A stretch of DNA of 32,352 bases from an uncultured Alphaproteobacteria bacterium (GTDB lineage Bacteria > Pseudomonadota > Alphaproteobacteria > HIMB59 > GCA-002718135), in assembly GCA_902567135.1 (NCBI GenBank), contig CACFLO010000012.1, positions 1-32,352 on the forward strand. The letters run 5' to 3'. The stretch's first letter is position 1. Every line of letters begins with the position of its first letter. Positions 8,732 to 16,843 of the stretch are shown here, piece by piece. The position numbers and the translations under genes were made by a program. Under the pieces are notes generated by a model, which was not told the DNA's origin, made no database searches, and saw nothing but the letters and a program-made list of their open reading frames with translations.

Positions 8732-9604
8732 ATGAAAACAAAAAATGTTGCTTTTATAGGTCTCGGTGTAATGGGTTATAATATGGCAGGACATCTCAAA
8801 AAAAATAATTTTAATACAACTGTATATAATCGAACTACTGCAGTAGCTGATAAATGGGTGAAAGAATTTTCAGGTATTTCAAAAACAACTCCCGGAAAAG
8901 CTGCTTCTAATGTTGATATAGTTTTTATTTGCGTTGGAAGAGATGAAGACTTAATTTCTGTAATGGAAGGTCCTGATGGGATTATTAATAATATAAAAGA
9001 TAACACTATTATTGTTGATCACACAACAGCTTCTGCAGATATTGCTAGAAAATATTATAAGAAAGGAAAAGAATGTAACTTTTCTTTTCTTGATGCTCCT
9101 GTATCAGGTGGTCAGGCTGGTGCAGAAAATGGCATTTTATCTGTAATGGTTGGTGGTGATGAAAATCAATATAATATAGCAAAGCCAGTCATGAACGCAT
9201 ACGGAAAGACAATCGAATTAATTGGTCCAGCTGGCGCTGGTCAATTGGCAAAAATGATTAATCAAATCTGCATTGCTGGTCTTGTGCAAGGTTTATCAGA
9301 AGCAATGGCCTTTGGAAAAAAAGCTAAACTTGATATGGAGAAAGTTTTACAAGTTATATCAAAAGGTGCTGCTCAATCATGGCAAATGGAAAATCGTTCT
9401 AAAACAATGCTAAAAGGTGAATATGAATTTGGTTTTGCAGTTGATTGGATGCGCAAAGATTTATCTATTTGTTTTAATGAAGCTGAAAAAAATGGCGCAT
9501 CACTTCCTATAACTAAGATAATTGATAAATATTACAAAGAAATTCAAAAAAATGGAGGATCAAGATACGATACTTCATCTCTTATGACTTTAGTTGATGA
9601 TTAA
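8732..9604 (+). CDS. Beta-hydroxyacid dehydrogenase (3-hydroxyisobutyrate dehydrogenase family)
   Basis: An NAD(P)-dependent dehydrogenase of 290 residues. The N-terminal Rossmann motif is FIGLGVMGYNMAGHL (8-22). The substrate-binding signature is FLDAPVSGGQAGAENG (119-134) and the catalytic lysine is K174 in GAGQLAKMINQ (168-178), with N178 also conserved. Possible substrates are 3-hydroxyisobutyrate (valine breakdown), tartronate semialdehyde, or succinic/glyoxylic semialdehyde as in GLYR1-type enzymes; the motifs do not decide. ATG 8732 is chosen because it has a GGAGAAG site just upstream and gives the family's usual N terminus. The 3' end overlaps the EamA gene by 8 bases. Confidence 0.88.
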   Translation: MKTKNVAFIGLGVMGYNMAGHLKKNNFNTTVYNRTTAVADKWVKEFSGISKTTPGKAASNVDIVFICVGRDEDLISVMEGPDGIINNIKDNTIIVDHTTASADIARKYYKKGKECNFSFLDAPVSGGQAGAENGILSVMVGGDENQYNIAKPVMNAYGKTIELIGPAGAGQLAKMINQICIAGLVQGLSEAMAFGKKAKLDMEKVLQVISKGAAQSWQMENRSKTMLKGEYEFGFAVDWMRKDLSICFNEAEKNGASLPITKIIDKYYKEIQKNGGSRYDTSSLMTLVDD

Positions 9605-10502
9605 TACAAAAAGTATTTATTTTGCTTTTCTGTTATTAATAGCATCTTCTTTATTTTGGTCGGGTAATTTTTTTACTGGCAAAATTGCTTCCCTGTATGA
9701 TTTGACTCCTTTTAAATTAAGTTTTCTAAGATGGTCATTAGCTTTTTTATTATTACTGCCATTTACTTATAGAAAAATAGTTCAGGATTTTGATAAATAT
9801 AAAAACAATCTTCCATATATTTTAATTACCTCTATTCTTGGTGTAACTATCTTTAATTCATTTACTTACTTATCACTTCAAACTTCAATGGTTATTAACT
9901 CTTCGATTATGGCATCTATTACTCCATTATTAATCATTTTTTTTTCATGGTTAATATTCAAAACTCACACATATTTTATGCAGTTTTTTGGAATAATATT
10001 ATCAATTATTGGAGTAATATTAATTATTACAAAAGCAAAACTCACTAACTTAATTGATTTAAATTTTACAACTGGTGATTTGTGGATGTTAGCAGCAGTT
10101 TTTTCATGGGGACTTTATTCTGTTTTATTAAAAAAAATTGATAGTTCTTTATCGCAGCTCGCAACTTTAGAAGTAATGATATTTTTTGGTTTAATTTTTA
10201 TATTTCCTTTCTATGTATTCGAATCTTTAAATAATTCTTTTTTACCTAAAGATACAAACGAAATATTAATGATTAGTTATGTAGCAATATTTGCAAGTAT
10301 TACATCTTTTTTTGCCTGGAATAAAGGGGTGTCCATTTTGGGTGCTAATAAAGCAAGTCTCTTTTTACACCTAATACCAGTTTTTAGCTCAATGTGGGCT
10401 ATACTTTTTTTAGGTGAAAATTTTTCTTTCTTTCATTTTTTGGGAACAATATTTATTGTTTTAGGAATTGTACTATCTAATATAAATAGAAAAGCATTAT
10501 GA
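9597..10502 (+). CDS. EamA/DMT-family membrane transporter
   Basis: An inner-membrane carrier of 301 residues with about ten hydrophobic segments in two homologous EamA halves. First half: SSLFWSGNFFTGKIA near 17-31, followed by LSFLRWSLAFLL. Second half: GDLWMLAAVFSWGLYSVLLKK near 160-180, ending in GTIFIVLGIVLSN. The repeated W-x-N/K-x motif at the start of each half is typical of drug/metabolite transporters. These export or import small metabolites and the substrate is unknown. The start is ATG 9597; an in-frame TTG at 9594 is one codon upstream. It overlaps the dehydrogenase by 8 bases and msrB by 4 (ATGA), so it is translationally coupled to both. Confidence 0.88.
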   Translation: MINTKSIYFAFLLLIASSLFWSGNFFTGKIASLYDLTPFKLSFLRWSLAFLLLLPFTYRKIVQDFDKYKNNLPYILITSILGVTIFNSFTYLSLQTSMVINSSIMASITPLLIIFFSWLIFKTHTYFMQFFGIILSIIGVILIITKAKLTNLIDLNFTTGDLWMLAAVFSWGLYSVLLKKIDSSLSQLATLEVMIFFGLIFIFPFYVFESLNNSFLPKDTNEILMISYVAIFASITSFFAWNKGVSILGANKASLFLHLIPVFSSMWAILFLGENFSFFHFLGTIFIVLGIVLSNINRKAL

Positions 10503-10894
10503 ATAAAATTATTAAATCTGATCTAGAATGGAAAGAAATACTTTCTGAAGAAGAATATTATGTCACAAGACAGAAGGGTACAGAACCTGCTTTTTCTGGA
10601 AAGGCTTTTGATATTTCTAAAGATGGAGTGTTTAAATGCAAGTGTTGTGAAGCGAAATTATTTGAGAGAACATCTAAGTATGAATCTGGTTGTGGCTGGC
10701 CTAGTTTTTTTAAAGGAATTTCCAATGAGGCAATTAAAACTGAACAAGATACTTCTCATGGGATGGTCAGAACTGAAATAATGTGCGCTACTTGCGATGC
10801 ACATTTAGGTCATGTATTCGATGATGGTCCAGAACCAACTGGTCTACGTTATTGCGTAAACTCACTATCTATTCAATATAAAGAATTTGAATAA
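10499..10894 (+). CDS. msrB: Peptide methionine-(R)-S-oxide reductase
   Basis: Reduces methionine-R-sulfoxide in proteins; 131 residues, normal for the family, with no signal peptide, so cytoplasmic. Zinc is held by C47/C50 (FKCKCCEAKLF) and C96/C99 (MCATCDAHLGH). The active-site Cys is C119 in LRYCVNSLSI, and SGCGWPSF (63-70) is the family signature. C66 in that motif could be a resolving cysteine. The gene is coupled to the EamA transporter by an ATGA overlap and is the last gene of the plus-strand run that began at ntrY. Its stop is only 3 bases from the stop of the convergent 75-residue gene, so no intergenic terminator fits. Confidence 0.95.
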   Translation: MNKIIKSDLEWKEILSEEEYYVTRQKGTEPAFSGKAFDISKDGVFKCKCCEAKLFERTSKYESGCGWPSFFKGISNEAIKTEQDTSHGMVRTEIMCATCDAHLGHVFDDGPEPTGLRYCVNSLSIQYKEFE

Positions 10895-10897
10895 AAA

Positions 10898-11125
10898 CTA
10901 ATTTGGGTTTTGTTTCAAAAATTCTAAATATCTAACAACCTCATCAAAATTTTCGTCTGGAATGTCTTTATATGTCATTTTAAAATGTGTTTTAACCTCC
11001 AGCGCTACATGAGCATAAGGATTACGCCCTTTAGGGTGATTGGGATGATTAGGAAGTTTTCCTAATAACTCATCACCGGTTGCTTGTATTAGTTTCCAGA
11101 GTTTACTTGCGTTTTCTTTGTTCAA
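10898..11125 (-). CDS. Uncharacterised 75-residue protein
   Basis: I do not recognise this protein. It is soluble, 75 residues, with an N-terminal Lys/Leu-rich helix (NKENASKLWKLIQATGDELLG), then a striking segment LPNHPNHPKGRNPYAHVALE (about 24-43) with three His among Pro, Asn and Gly, then a C-terminal helix (FDEVVRYLEFLKQNP). No Cys and no membrane segment. The gene begins 2 bases after the stop of the PepC-like gene on the same strand, so it is almost certainly co-transcribed with it and probably coupled. Codon use matches the neighbours and the reading frame fills the gap exactly, which supports a real gene. It could be metal-binding or nucleic-acid-binding; both are guesses. Confidence 0.72.
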   Translation of the reverse strand: MNKENASKLWKLIQATGDELLGKLPNHPNHPKGRNPYAHVALEVKTHFKMTYKDIPDENFDEVVRYLEFLKQNPN

Positions 11126-11127
11126 AT

Positions 11128-12450
11128 TTATTTAGCTAATGCACCCATAGGATCCCATGGAGCAAGAGCAATAGGTTCTAAATCAAGATATTTAAATATT
11201 TTTTTACTAAGATATTTTTTGTCCACAACTACCTCGTAAGTATATTCATCAAACCATTCATCTGTCATCATCATATAACCTTTATTGCCATTCTTTGTTC
11301 CCCAACTATTTTCAATCTTCCATTTGTTAGAATTACGTTTTTTAACATCTACACCAGTTAATAACATGGCATGTGTCATTTCACTATCACCATACTCTAG
11401 TCTAGTTTGTTTATTCATTTTAAATGAAGTTTGAAAAACATTTTCATAATCAAAAATACCCATATCAAGAACTCCCATATCTCGACTAAATCTTTTACCA
11501 ACATCACAACCAAACCATACTGCTTCATTATTTTTAATTGATTGCATTGCAGATTTTTTTAGCTCATCTATATTAACGTTCAGATATTTTATTTCTTGAC
11601 CCTCAATAACATTACCCAGATATTCAACCGTATATGTTCTATTGAAAATTTTGTTACTCATTGGTGCATGAATTAAGCAAACTTTATCTTTAATATTAAT
11701 ATCAGCATATTTTTTACAAAATTCCCTAGGTGATATGTCTGTAATTGCAATATATTTATTATCTTTGTCTCTCGATGACCAATTAATCACTGCAGGTGGC
11801 TGACCCAAAAACATTGCTAGTATATTATAAATGTTTTCTATCATTTCTTTTTTTAGTTTTGCAGATTGCTTTGCAGATTTCTTTCTTAAAATGGAAGCAA
11901 ACTCTCTAAGTTTATGTGTTAAAATGTAATTCATTGCCATTGATTTGCTACTATGATTAGTTTCTGGCATAATATCTTTTGGAACTGCTCCATACTTCTC
12001 TATAAGATTTACAAACATGTCCCATTGACCACCATCTTGAACAGGAGCTTTAACAAGATGCATTATTAATCTGCTATCGTAAGCATGATCTCTTGTATTA
12101 ATTATATTTTCTAAAAAGTAATTTGCTTTTTCTAATTTATCCCAAAACATAAAATAGTTTTGTGAAAATTCAAAATTAGCTAAACCTAATTTTTTAACTA
12201 CTTCAAGTCGCATTAAATTTAAGCCTGCAAAACCCCAACATCTACCAGAAGCCATTTGATTAGTTGCTGGTAATTCTTTTTCAATTAAATGGGAAAAATG
12301 ATGATTAATTTGACTAAAATTTTCCCAGTTTAATGCAACTGTATTCAAGTCGTTTTTTATTAGAGCATTACGTAATGCTGTATTTTTATTATTTTTAAGA
12401 AATTTATTTTTGTATTTTTTAACGTCGTTTAGAGATATATTTTTTGCCAT
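11128..12450 (-). CDS. pepC: Peptidase C1B, aminopeptidase C / bleomycin hydrolase family
   Basis: A papain-fold cysteine aminopeptidase of 440 residues, the normal PepC/BLMH length. These form cytoplasmic hexameric barrels and trim amino acids from peptide N termini. The nucleophile is C71 in NQMASGRCWGFAGLNLMR (64-81), the His is H360 in DSEMTHAMLLTGV (355-367), and the Asn is N381 in WKIENSWGTKNG (377-388). The C terminus APWDPMGALAK ends in the family's conserved arm, which reaches into the active site and sets exopeptidase specificity. No signal peptide. It lies 41 bases downstream of topA and 2 bases before the 75-residue gene. The symbol is by family; the natural substrate is unknown. 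Confidence 0.92.
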   Translation of the reverse strand: MAKNISLNDVKKYKNKFLKNNKNTALRNALIKNDLNTVALNWENFSQINHHFSHLIEKELPATNQMASGRCWGFAGLNLMRLEVVKKLGLANFEFSQNYFMFWDKLEKANYFLENIINTRDHAYDSRLIMHLVKAPVQDGGQWDMFVNLIEKYGAVPKDIMPETNHSSKSMAMNYILTHKLREFASILRKKSAKQSAKLKKEMIENIYNILAMFLGQPPAVINWSSRDKDNKYIAITDISPREFCKKYADINIKDKVCLIHAPMSNKIFNRTYTVEYLGNVIEGQEIKYLNVNIDELKKSAMQSIKNNEAVWFGCDVGKRFSRDMGVLDMGIFDYENVFQTSFKMNKQTRLEYGDSEMTHAMLLTGVDVKKRNSNKWKIENSWGTKNGNKGYMMMTDEWFDEYTYEVVVDKKYLSKKIFKYLDLEPIALAPWDPMGALAK

Positions 12451-12491
12451 AATTTATATTTAAGACTATTTTAATTTAAATCAATTTGATT

Positions 12492-15005
12492 CTATTTTTT
12501 CTTTTTTTTCAAACCCATTTTTAGTTTTCTATCATCAATTAATTTTACGGCATCTTCTAAGGTTAAACTTTCAATTGTATGATCACCAAGAAGGGAGGCA
12601 TTAATTTTTCCACATTTTACATAGGGCCCATACTTACCATCATGAGCTGTGATATTCTTTTTTTCTATTGGATGCTCTCCGAAACTTTTAAGTGTGGCAT
12701 TACCTCTTTGAGTAGGTTTGGCAATTAATTCAAGTGCTCTTTCTAATTCTATATCTAAAATATTATCTGTTTTCTCTAAAGCTTTATATTTTTTATCATG
12801 AAGAATATAAGGTCCATACATACCAATACCAGCACTTACTGTTTTATTATTATCTGGGTGAAATCCCAGTTTCCTTGGCAGCCCTAATAATTGTATAGCC
12901 GTATTTAAACCTATTTCATCTGGTTCAAAATTTTTTGGGATAGATACTCTTTTAGGTTTTTTTTCTGGGGTTCCTTCACCAACCTGCATATAAAAACCAT
13001 ATGGACCCTTTCTAAGAGTAATCATTTCATTAGTTTCAGGATAAATACCAATTTCTTTAGGGCCACTTAAGGATGCTCCATCTTTGTCATTTAATTGATT
13101 AAATTGAACAGTATATTTACAATCAGGGTAATTAGAGCAACCAACAAATCCACCAAACTTCCCAACCTTAATGCCTAACCTACCATTCTCACAAGTAGGG
13201 CATTTTCTATTCTCATCCTTTCCTTCTGGAGGAAAAAAATGAGCACCTAATGCCTCATCAAGCACATCAATTACTTCTCTATTTGATTTACCAACAGTAT
13301 CATCACATAGCTTTTTAAAAGTCTCCCAGAATTTACTTAAAACTTCTTTCCAGTCTAATTTACCGTCTGAAATCTCATCCAATTGATTTTCTAAATCTGC
13401 AGTAAAGTCATATTCTACATATTGATTAAAATATTTTTCTAAAAATATAGATACGATCCGACCTCTATCATGAGGATTAAATCTCTTCTTATCCAAAACG
13501 ACATAGTCTCTATCTTGTAAAACTTTAATAATTGAAGCATATGTTGATGGTCTACCAATTCCTAATTCTTCTAATTTTTTTACTAAACTTGCTTCAGTAT
13601 AGCGAGGAGGGGGCATTGTGAAATGTTGATTTTTATTTACTTCCTTTAAATCCAATTCTTCCCCTTCATTCATAGCAGGAAGTATTGTTTCTTTTTCTTC
13701 ATCTTTATCATCATCTTTTGCTTCTTGATAAACCTTATACATCCCTGGAAATTTTATAGTTGAGCCATTTGCCCTTAAACTGATTTGTTGATCTTCAGTC
13801 ATTATATTAACTGCTACTTGATCTAAGATGGCGCTGGACATTTGGGAAGAAACTGCTCTTTGCCAAATTATTTCATACAATTTAAACTCTTCTCCTGTGA
13901 TATATTTCTTAATATCTTTTGGGGTTAAGTTAATATTTGTTGGTCTTATACATTCATGAGCTTCTTGAGCATTTTTAGCTTTAGATTTATAAATCCTAGG
14001 ACTATCTGGAAGATATTCAGCTCCATAGTTTTCATTTACAAAACCCCTTACTTGATTAATAGCGTCATTAGACATTATTACGCTGTCTGTCCTCATATAG
14101 GTGATCAAGCCTGTTGTATCTCCATTAATCTCAGTACCTTCATAAAGTCTTTGTGCAGTTCGCATTGTTTGACTAGCACTTAGGCCTAATTTACGACTTG
14201 ACTCAATTTGCATCGTTGAAGTAGTAAATGCAGGATAGGGGTTTCTTCTAGCTTCTTTTTTTGTAATACTACCAACTTTAAAATTTGAATTTTTAATTGT
14301 TTCATAAATATTATTAGCTTGCTTTTCATTTTTTATATCAAGTTTATCAATTTTATTTCCATCAAATAAAGTTAATCGAGCATTGATGTTTTTTTTATCT
14401 TTATTTAAAAAATTACCCTGGATAGACCAATACTCTTGAGGATCAAATTTTTCTATTTCTAATTCTCTTTCACTAATTATTCTTAATGCTACAGATTGAA
14501 CTCTACCTGCAGACTTTGAGCCAGGTAACTTTCGCCAAAGTACTGGTGAGAGAGTAAAGCCAACTAAAAAATCTAATGCTCGTCTAGCTAAATAAGCATT
14601 AACCAAATTCTCATCTATTTCACGTGGCTCTTTAAGACTTTCTAAAACTGCATTTTTAGTAATTTCATTAAAAGTCACTCTGTGAATATTTAATTTAGAT
14701 AAAGACTCATTATCTCTTAAAAGTTTCTCAACATGCCAAGCAATAGCCTCTCCTTCGCGATCAGGGTCAGTGGCTAGATAAAGGTTTTCTGATTTTTTTG
14801 CTGCATCAGTTATTTCTTTTATAACTTTTTTTCCTCTATCACTGGTCTCCCATTTCATTTGAAAATCATTTTCAGTGTCAATAGCATCATTTTTAGCTGA
14901 TAAATCTCTGACGTGTCCTACGCTTGCTAGCACTTTAAAGTCAGAACCTAAATATTTATTAATAGATTTTGCTTTTGATGGGGACTCTACGATTAAAACA
15001 TTCAT
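12492..15005 (-). CDS. topA: DNA topoisomerase I (type IA)
   Basis: Relaxes negative supercoils through a 5'-phosphotyrosine intermediate; 837 residues. The TOPRIM domain begins MNVLIVESPSKAKSI and contains LATDPDREGEAIAWH (78-91) with the acidic D80/D82 pair. The active tyrosine is Y303 in GLITYMRTDS. The segment RYTEASLVKKLEELGIGRPS is conserved in type IA enzymes. A four-Cys zinc ribbon (CPTCENGR ... GCSNYPDCKY) follows, then tandem Topo_C repeat units with GxYGPY/F motifs (KGPYGFYMQVG, GMYGPYILHDKKYK, DGKYGPYVKCG). The C terminus is a short Lys-rich tail. In relatives the order plsY-dprA-topA is usual; here plsY lies 65 bases upstream with no dprA between. Confidence 0.96.
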   Translation of the reverse strand: MNVLIVESPSKAKSINKYLGSDFKVLASVGHVRDLSAKNDAIDTENDFQMKWETSDRGKKVIKEITDAAKKSENLYLATDPDREGEAIAWHVEKLLRDNESLSKLNIHRVTFNEITKNAVLESLKEPREIDENLVNAYLARRALDFLVGFTLSPVLWRKLPGSKSAGRVQSVALRIISERELEIEKFDPQEYWSIQGNFLNKDKKNINARLTLFDGNKIDKLDIKNEKQANNIYETIKNSNFKVGSITKKEARRNPYPAFTTSTMQIESSRKLGLSASQTMRTAQRLYEGTEINGDTTGLITYMRTDSVIMSNDAINQVRGFVNENYGAEYLPDSPRIYKSKAKNAQEAHECIRPTNINLTPKDIKKYITGEEFKLYEIIWQRAVSSQMSSAILDQVAVNIMTEDQQISLRANGSTIKFPGMYKVYQEAKDDDKDEEKETILPAMNEGEELDLKEVNKNQHFTMPPPRYTEASLVKKLEELGIGRPSTYASIIKVLQDRDYVVLDKKRFNPHDRGRIVSIFLEKYFNQYVEYDFTADLENQLDEISDGKLDWKEVLSKFWETFKKLCDDTVGKSNREVIDVLDEALGAHFFPPEGKDENRKCPTCENGRLGIKVGKFGGFVGCSNYPDCKYTVQFNQLNDKDGASLSGPKEIGIYPETNEMITLRKGPYGFYMQVGEGTPEKKPKRVSIPKNFEPDEIGLNTAIQLLGLPRKLGFHPDNNKTVSAGIGMYGPYILHDKKYKALEKTDNILDIELERALELIAKPTQRGNATLKSFGEHPIEKKNITAHDGKYGPYVKCGKINASLLGDHTIESLTLEDAVKLIDDRKLKMGLKKKKK

Positions 15006-15070
15006 AAAAATTTAGTCCAAATTTCAGTTTAAACTTACTTCGTCAAGAATTTTTTAAAAAACGTAGAATT

Positions 15071-15673
15071 CTACTTAGATAATTTTATTTTATTTTCTGT
15101 TCTGTTGATCAATCTTTTTATATTTTCACGGTGTTTAAGGATAATTATTAAAAATAAATATAATAAAAAAATACAAATATAATTATTATTATTTATGAAA
15201 AAATAAATTGGAGCAATTAAAGATGCAACTATAGAACTTAAAGAGGAATATCTTGCAATTAAAGCAATCACCATCCAAACAGCAATAAAGGATAATCCTA
15301 AGAATAAATTTATTCCAAATAAAAAACCAATATAAGTTGCCACACCTTTACCGCCTTTAAATTTTAACCAAAAAGGAAAAATATGACCAAGAATAGCAAA
15401 ATGACATAGAAATATTGTATGTAATAATCCAATATTATCAAAAAATGAATTTAATAGAAAGAATGGAATTAAGCCTTTTAAAACATCCAAACATAATACC
15501 CCAAAAGCAAGATATCTATTTCCAGTACGAAGAACGTTAGTAGCCCCAACATTTCCTGAGCCAATATTTCTTATATCTCCAAGGCCAAATAACTTTGTGA
15601 GTATCAATGCAAAAGGGATTGAACCTATTAAATAAAAGAGCATTATAAAAATAAAATTAATGATTAAGGACAT
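15071..15673 (-). CDS. plsY: Acyl-phosphate:glycerol-3-phosphate acyltransferase
   Basis: An integral membrane enzyme of 200 residues that moves an acyl group from acyl-phosphate to glycerol-3-phosphate, the first step of phospholipid synthesis; it normally works with PlsX. The three conserved cytoplasmic motifs are present: LIGSIPFALILTKLFG (15-30), GSGNVGATNVLRTGN (38-52) and KFKGGKGVATYIGFLFG (about 104-120). About five to six hydrophobic segments lie around them. Its ATG lies inside the 3' end of pyrB (17-base overlap), so it is translationally coupled to it. pyrC, which often sits between pyrB and plsY, is missing. Confidence 0.94.
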   Translation of the reverse strand: MSLIINFIFIMLFYLIGSIPFALILTKLFGLGDIRNIGSGNVGATNVLRTGNRYLAFGVLCLDVLKGLIPFFLLNSFFDNIGLLHTIFLCHFAILGHIFPFWLKFKGGKGVATYIGFLFGINLFLGLSFIAVWMVIALIARYSSLSSIVASLIAPIYFFINNNNYICIFLLYLFLIIILKHRENIKRLINRTENKIKLSK

Positions 15674-16808
15674 TATCTCTATTTTTAATTAAAATATCTA
15701 AGCAAGCCATTCGAATAGCAACACCCATTGAAACCTGTTCCTGAATTAAACTTCTGGTAACATCATCTGCTAGTTTAGAGTCTATTTCTACCCCTCTATT
15801 CATAGGACCTGGGTGCATTACAAAGGCATTTTTTTTAGCATATTTCAATTTATTGTAATCTAATCCATATTTATTAAAATAAATTTTTTGATTTGGCATG
15901 ATTTTTCCAATAATTCTTTCCTTTTGAATTCTAAGCATCATTATAATATCACAATTTTTTAGACCATTTTTCATATCAGTAAATACTGTAACAGGAAGTT
16001 TCTTAATATTTTTAGGTAGCCACTCTCTAGGTCCAATTACATTTATCTTAGCACCAAGTTTTGATAAAATTATAATATTGGATCTGGCAACACGACTATG
16101 AAGAATATCACCACATATAGCAATTTGTAATTTTGAAAAATTATCAAATCTATTTTTTATAGTTAAAGCATCCAATAAAGCTTGGGTAGGATGCTCATGA
16201 CTTCCGTCTCCAGCATTAATGACAGAAGCATCAACGTTTAGAGAAATTCTTTTACTTATTCCTTCCTCAGGATGTCTAACAATTAAGACATCTGGATTCA
16301 TTGAATTAATAGTTGTCATGGTATCAAGTAAAGTCTCGCCTTTATTTATTGAGCTATCCTTTACTGCGACATTTATTATATCAGCACCTAATCTCTTAGC
16401 TGCAACCTCAAAACTTGTACGAGTTCTTGTTGAGTCTTCAAAAAATAAATTAAAAATAGTTCTTCCTTCAAGTAAATTATTTTTTTTAATTCTTTTTTTA
16501 TTAAAACTAATAAATTTTTTTGCTTCATTTAAGAAAAATTCTATTTCTTTTCTATCTAGATCCGCAGTTTCAACTAAATGAATTTTTTTGTAAATATTTT
16601 TTGAACTTACCTTTATGTGAATTTTATTTTCTATACTTAAAGATGAATAATACTTAAGTGCTATTTTTTCTGATTCTTTTAAAATTTTTGAGCCTGTTGA
16701 TGAGCGAATGGCTTTTTGTTTTGGCAATTTAATCTTCATTTGCCAATATTTAGAATTTTCTCTTTTATATAATTTTATATGGTTTGATTTTAAAAATTTA
16801 AACTTCAT
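15657..16808 (-). CDS. pyrB: Aspartate carbamoyltransferase with recombinase-like N-terminal extension
   Basis: Catalyses carbamoyl phosphate plus aspartate to carbamoyl-aspartate, the committed pyrimidine step. The catalytic part (about 77-383) is complete: FEDSTRTRTSFE (123-134), the Lys loop SSINKGET (152-159), HEHPTQALLDAL (204-215), and HPGPMNRGVEI (332-342). The protein is 383 residues against about 310 for the family. The extra 75 residues read IKLYKRENSKYWQMKIKLPK followed by KAIRSSTGSKILKESEKIAL, which strongly resembles the N-terminal arm-binding region of tyrosine recombinases. No ATG, GTG or TTG lies near the normal PyrB start (HLVETADL at 77), so the extension seems to be translated, from M1 or from M24. 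It overlaps plsY by 17 bases and follows ruvX by 35. Confidence 0.93.
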   Translation of the reverse strand: MKFKFLKSNHIKLYKRENSKYWQMKIKLPKQKAIRSSTGSKILKESEKIALKYYSSLSIENKIHIKVSSKNIYKKIHLVETADLDRKEIEFFLNEAKKFISFNKKRIKKNNLLEGRTIFNLFFEDSTRTRTSFEVAAKRLGADIINVAVKDSSINKGETLLDTMTTINSMNPDVLIVRHPEEGISKRISLNVDASVINAGDGSHEHPTQALLDALTIKNRFDNFSKLQIAICGDILHSRVARSNIIILSKLGAKINVIGPREWLPKNIKKLPVTVFTDMKNGLKNCDIIMMLRIQKERIIGKIMPNQKIYFNKYGLDYNKLKYAKKNAFVMHPGPMNRGVEIDSKLADDVTRSLIQEQVSMGVAIRMACLDILIKNRDNVLNH

Positions 16809-16843
16809 ATGTGCTAATATTGTGTCATTATGTGTAAACTAAT

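Noticed and set aside
12451-12491. Possible terminator (AATCAAATTGATT palindrome) between topA and pepC
   Set aside because: The hairpin is short and purely AT with no clear U tract; too weak to call in this base composition.
16219-16581. Open frame of 120 codons on the plus strand inside pyrB
   Set aside because: Antisense shadow of the catalytic core of pyrB; its Ser/Leu-rich product has no family features and it has no start signals.
16578-16808. A separate integrase pseudogene upstream of pyrB
   Set aside because: The integrase-like segment is in frame with pyrB with no stop and no other integrase parts nearby, so it is described as an extension of PyrB.
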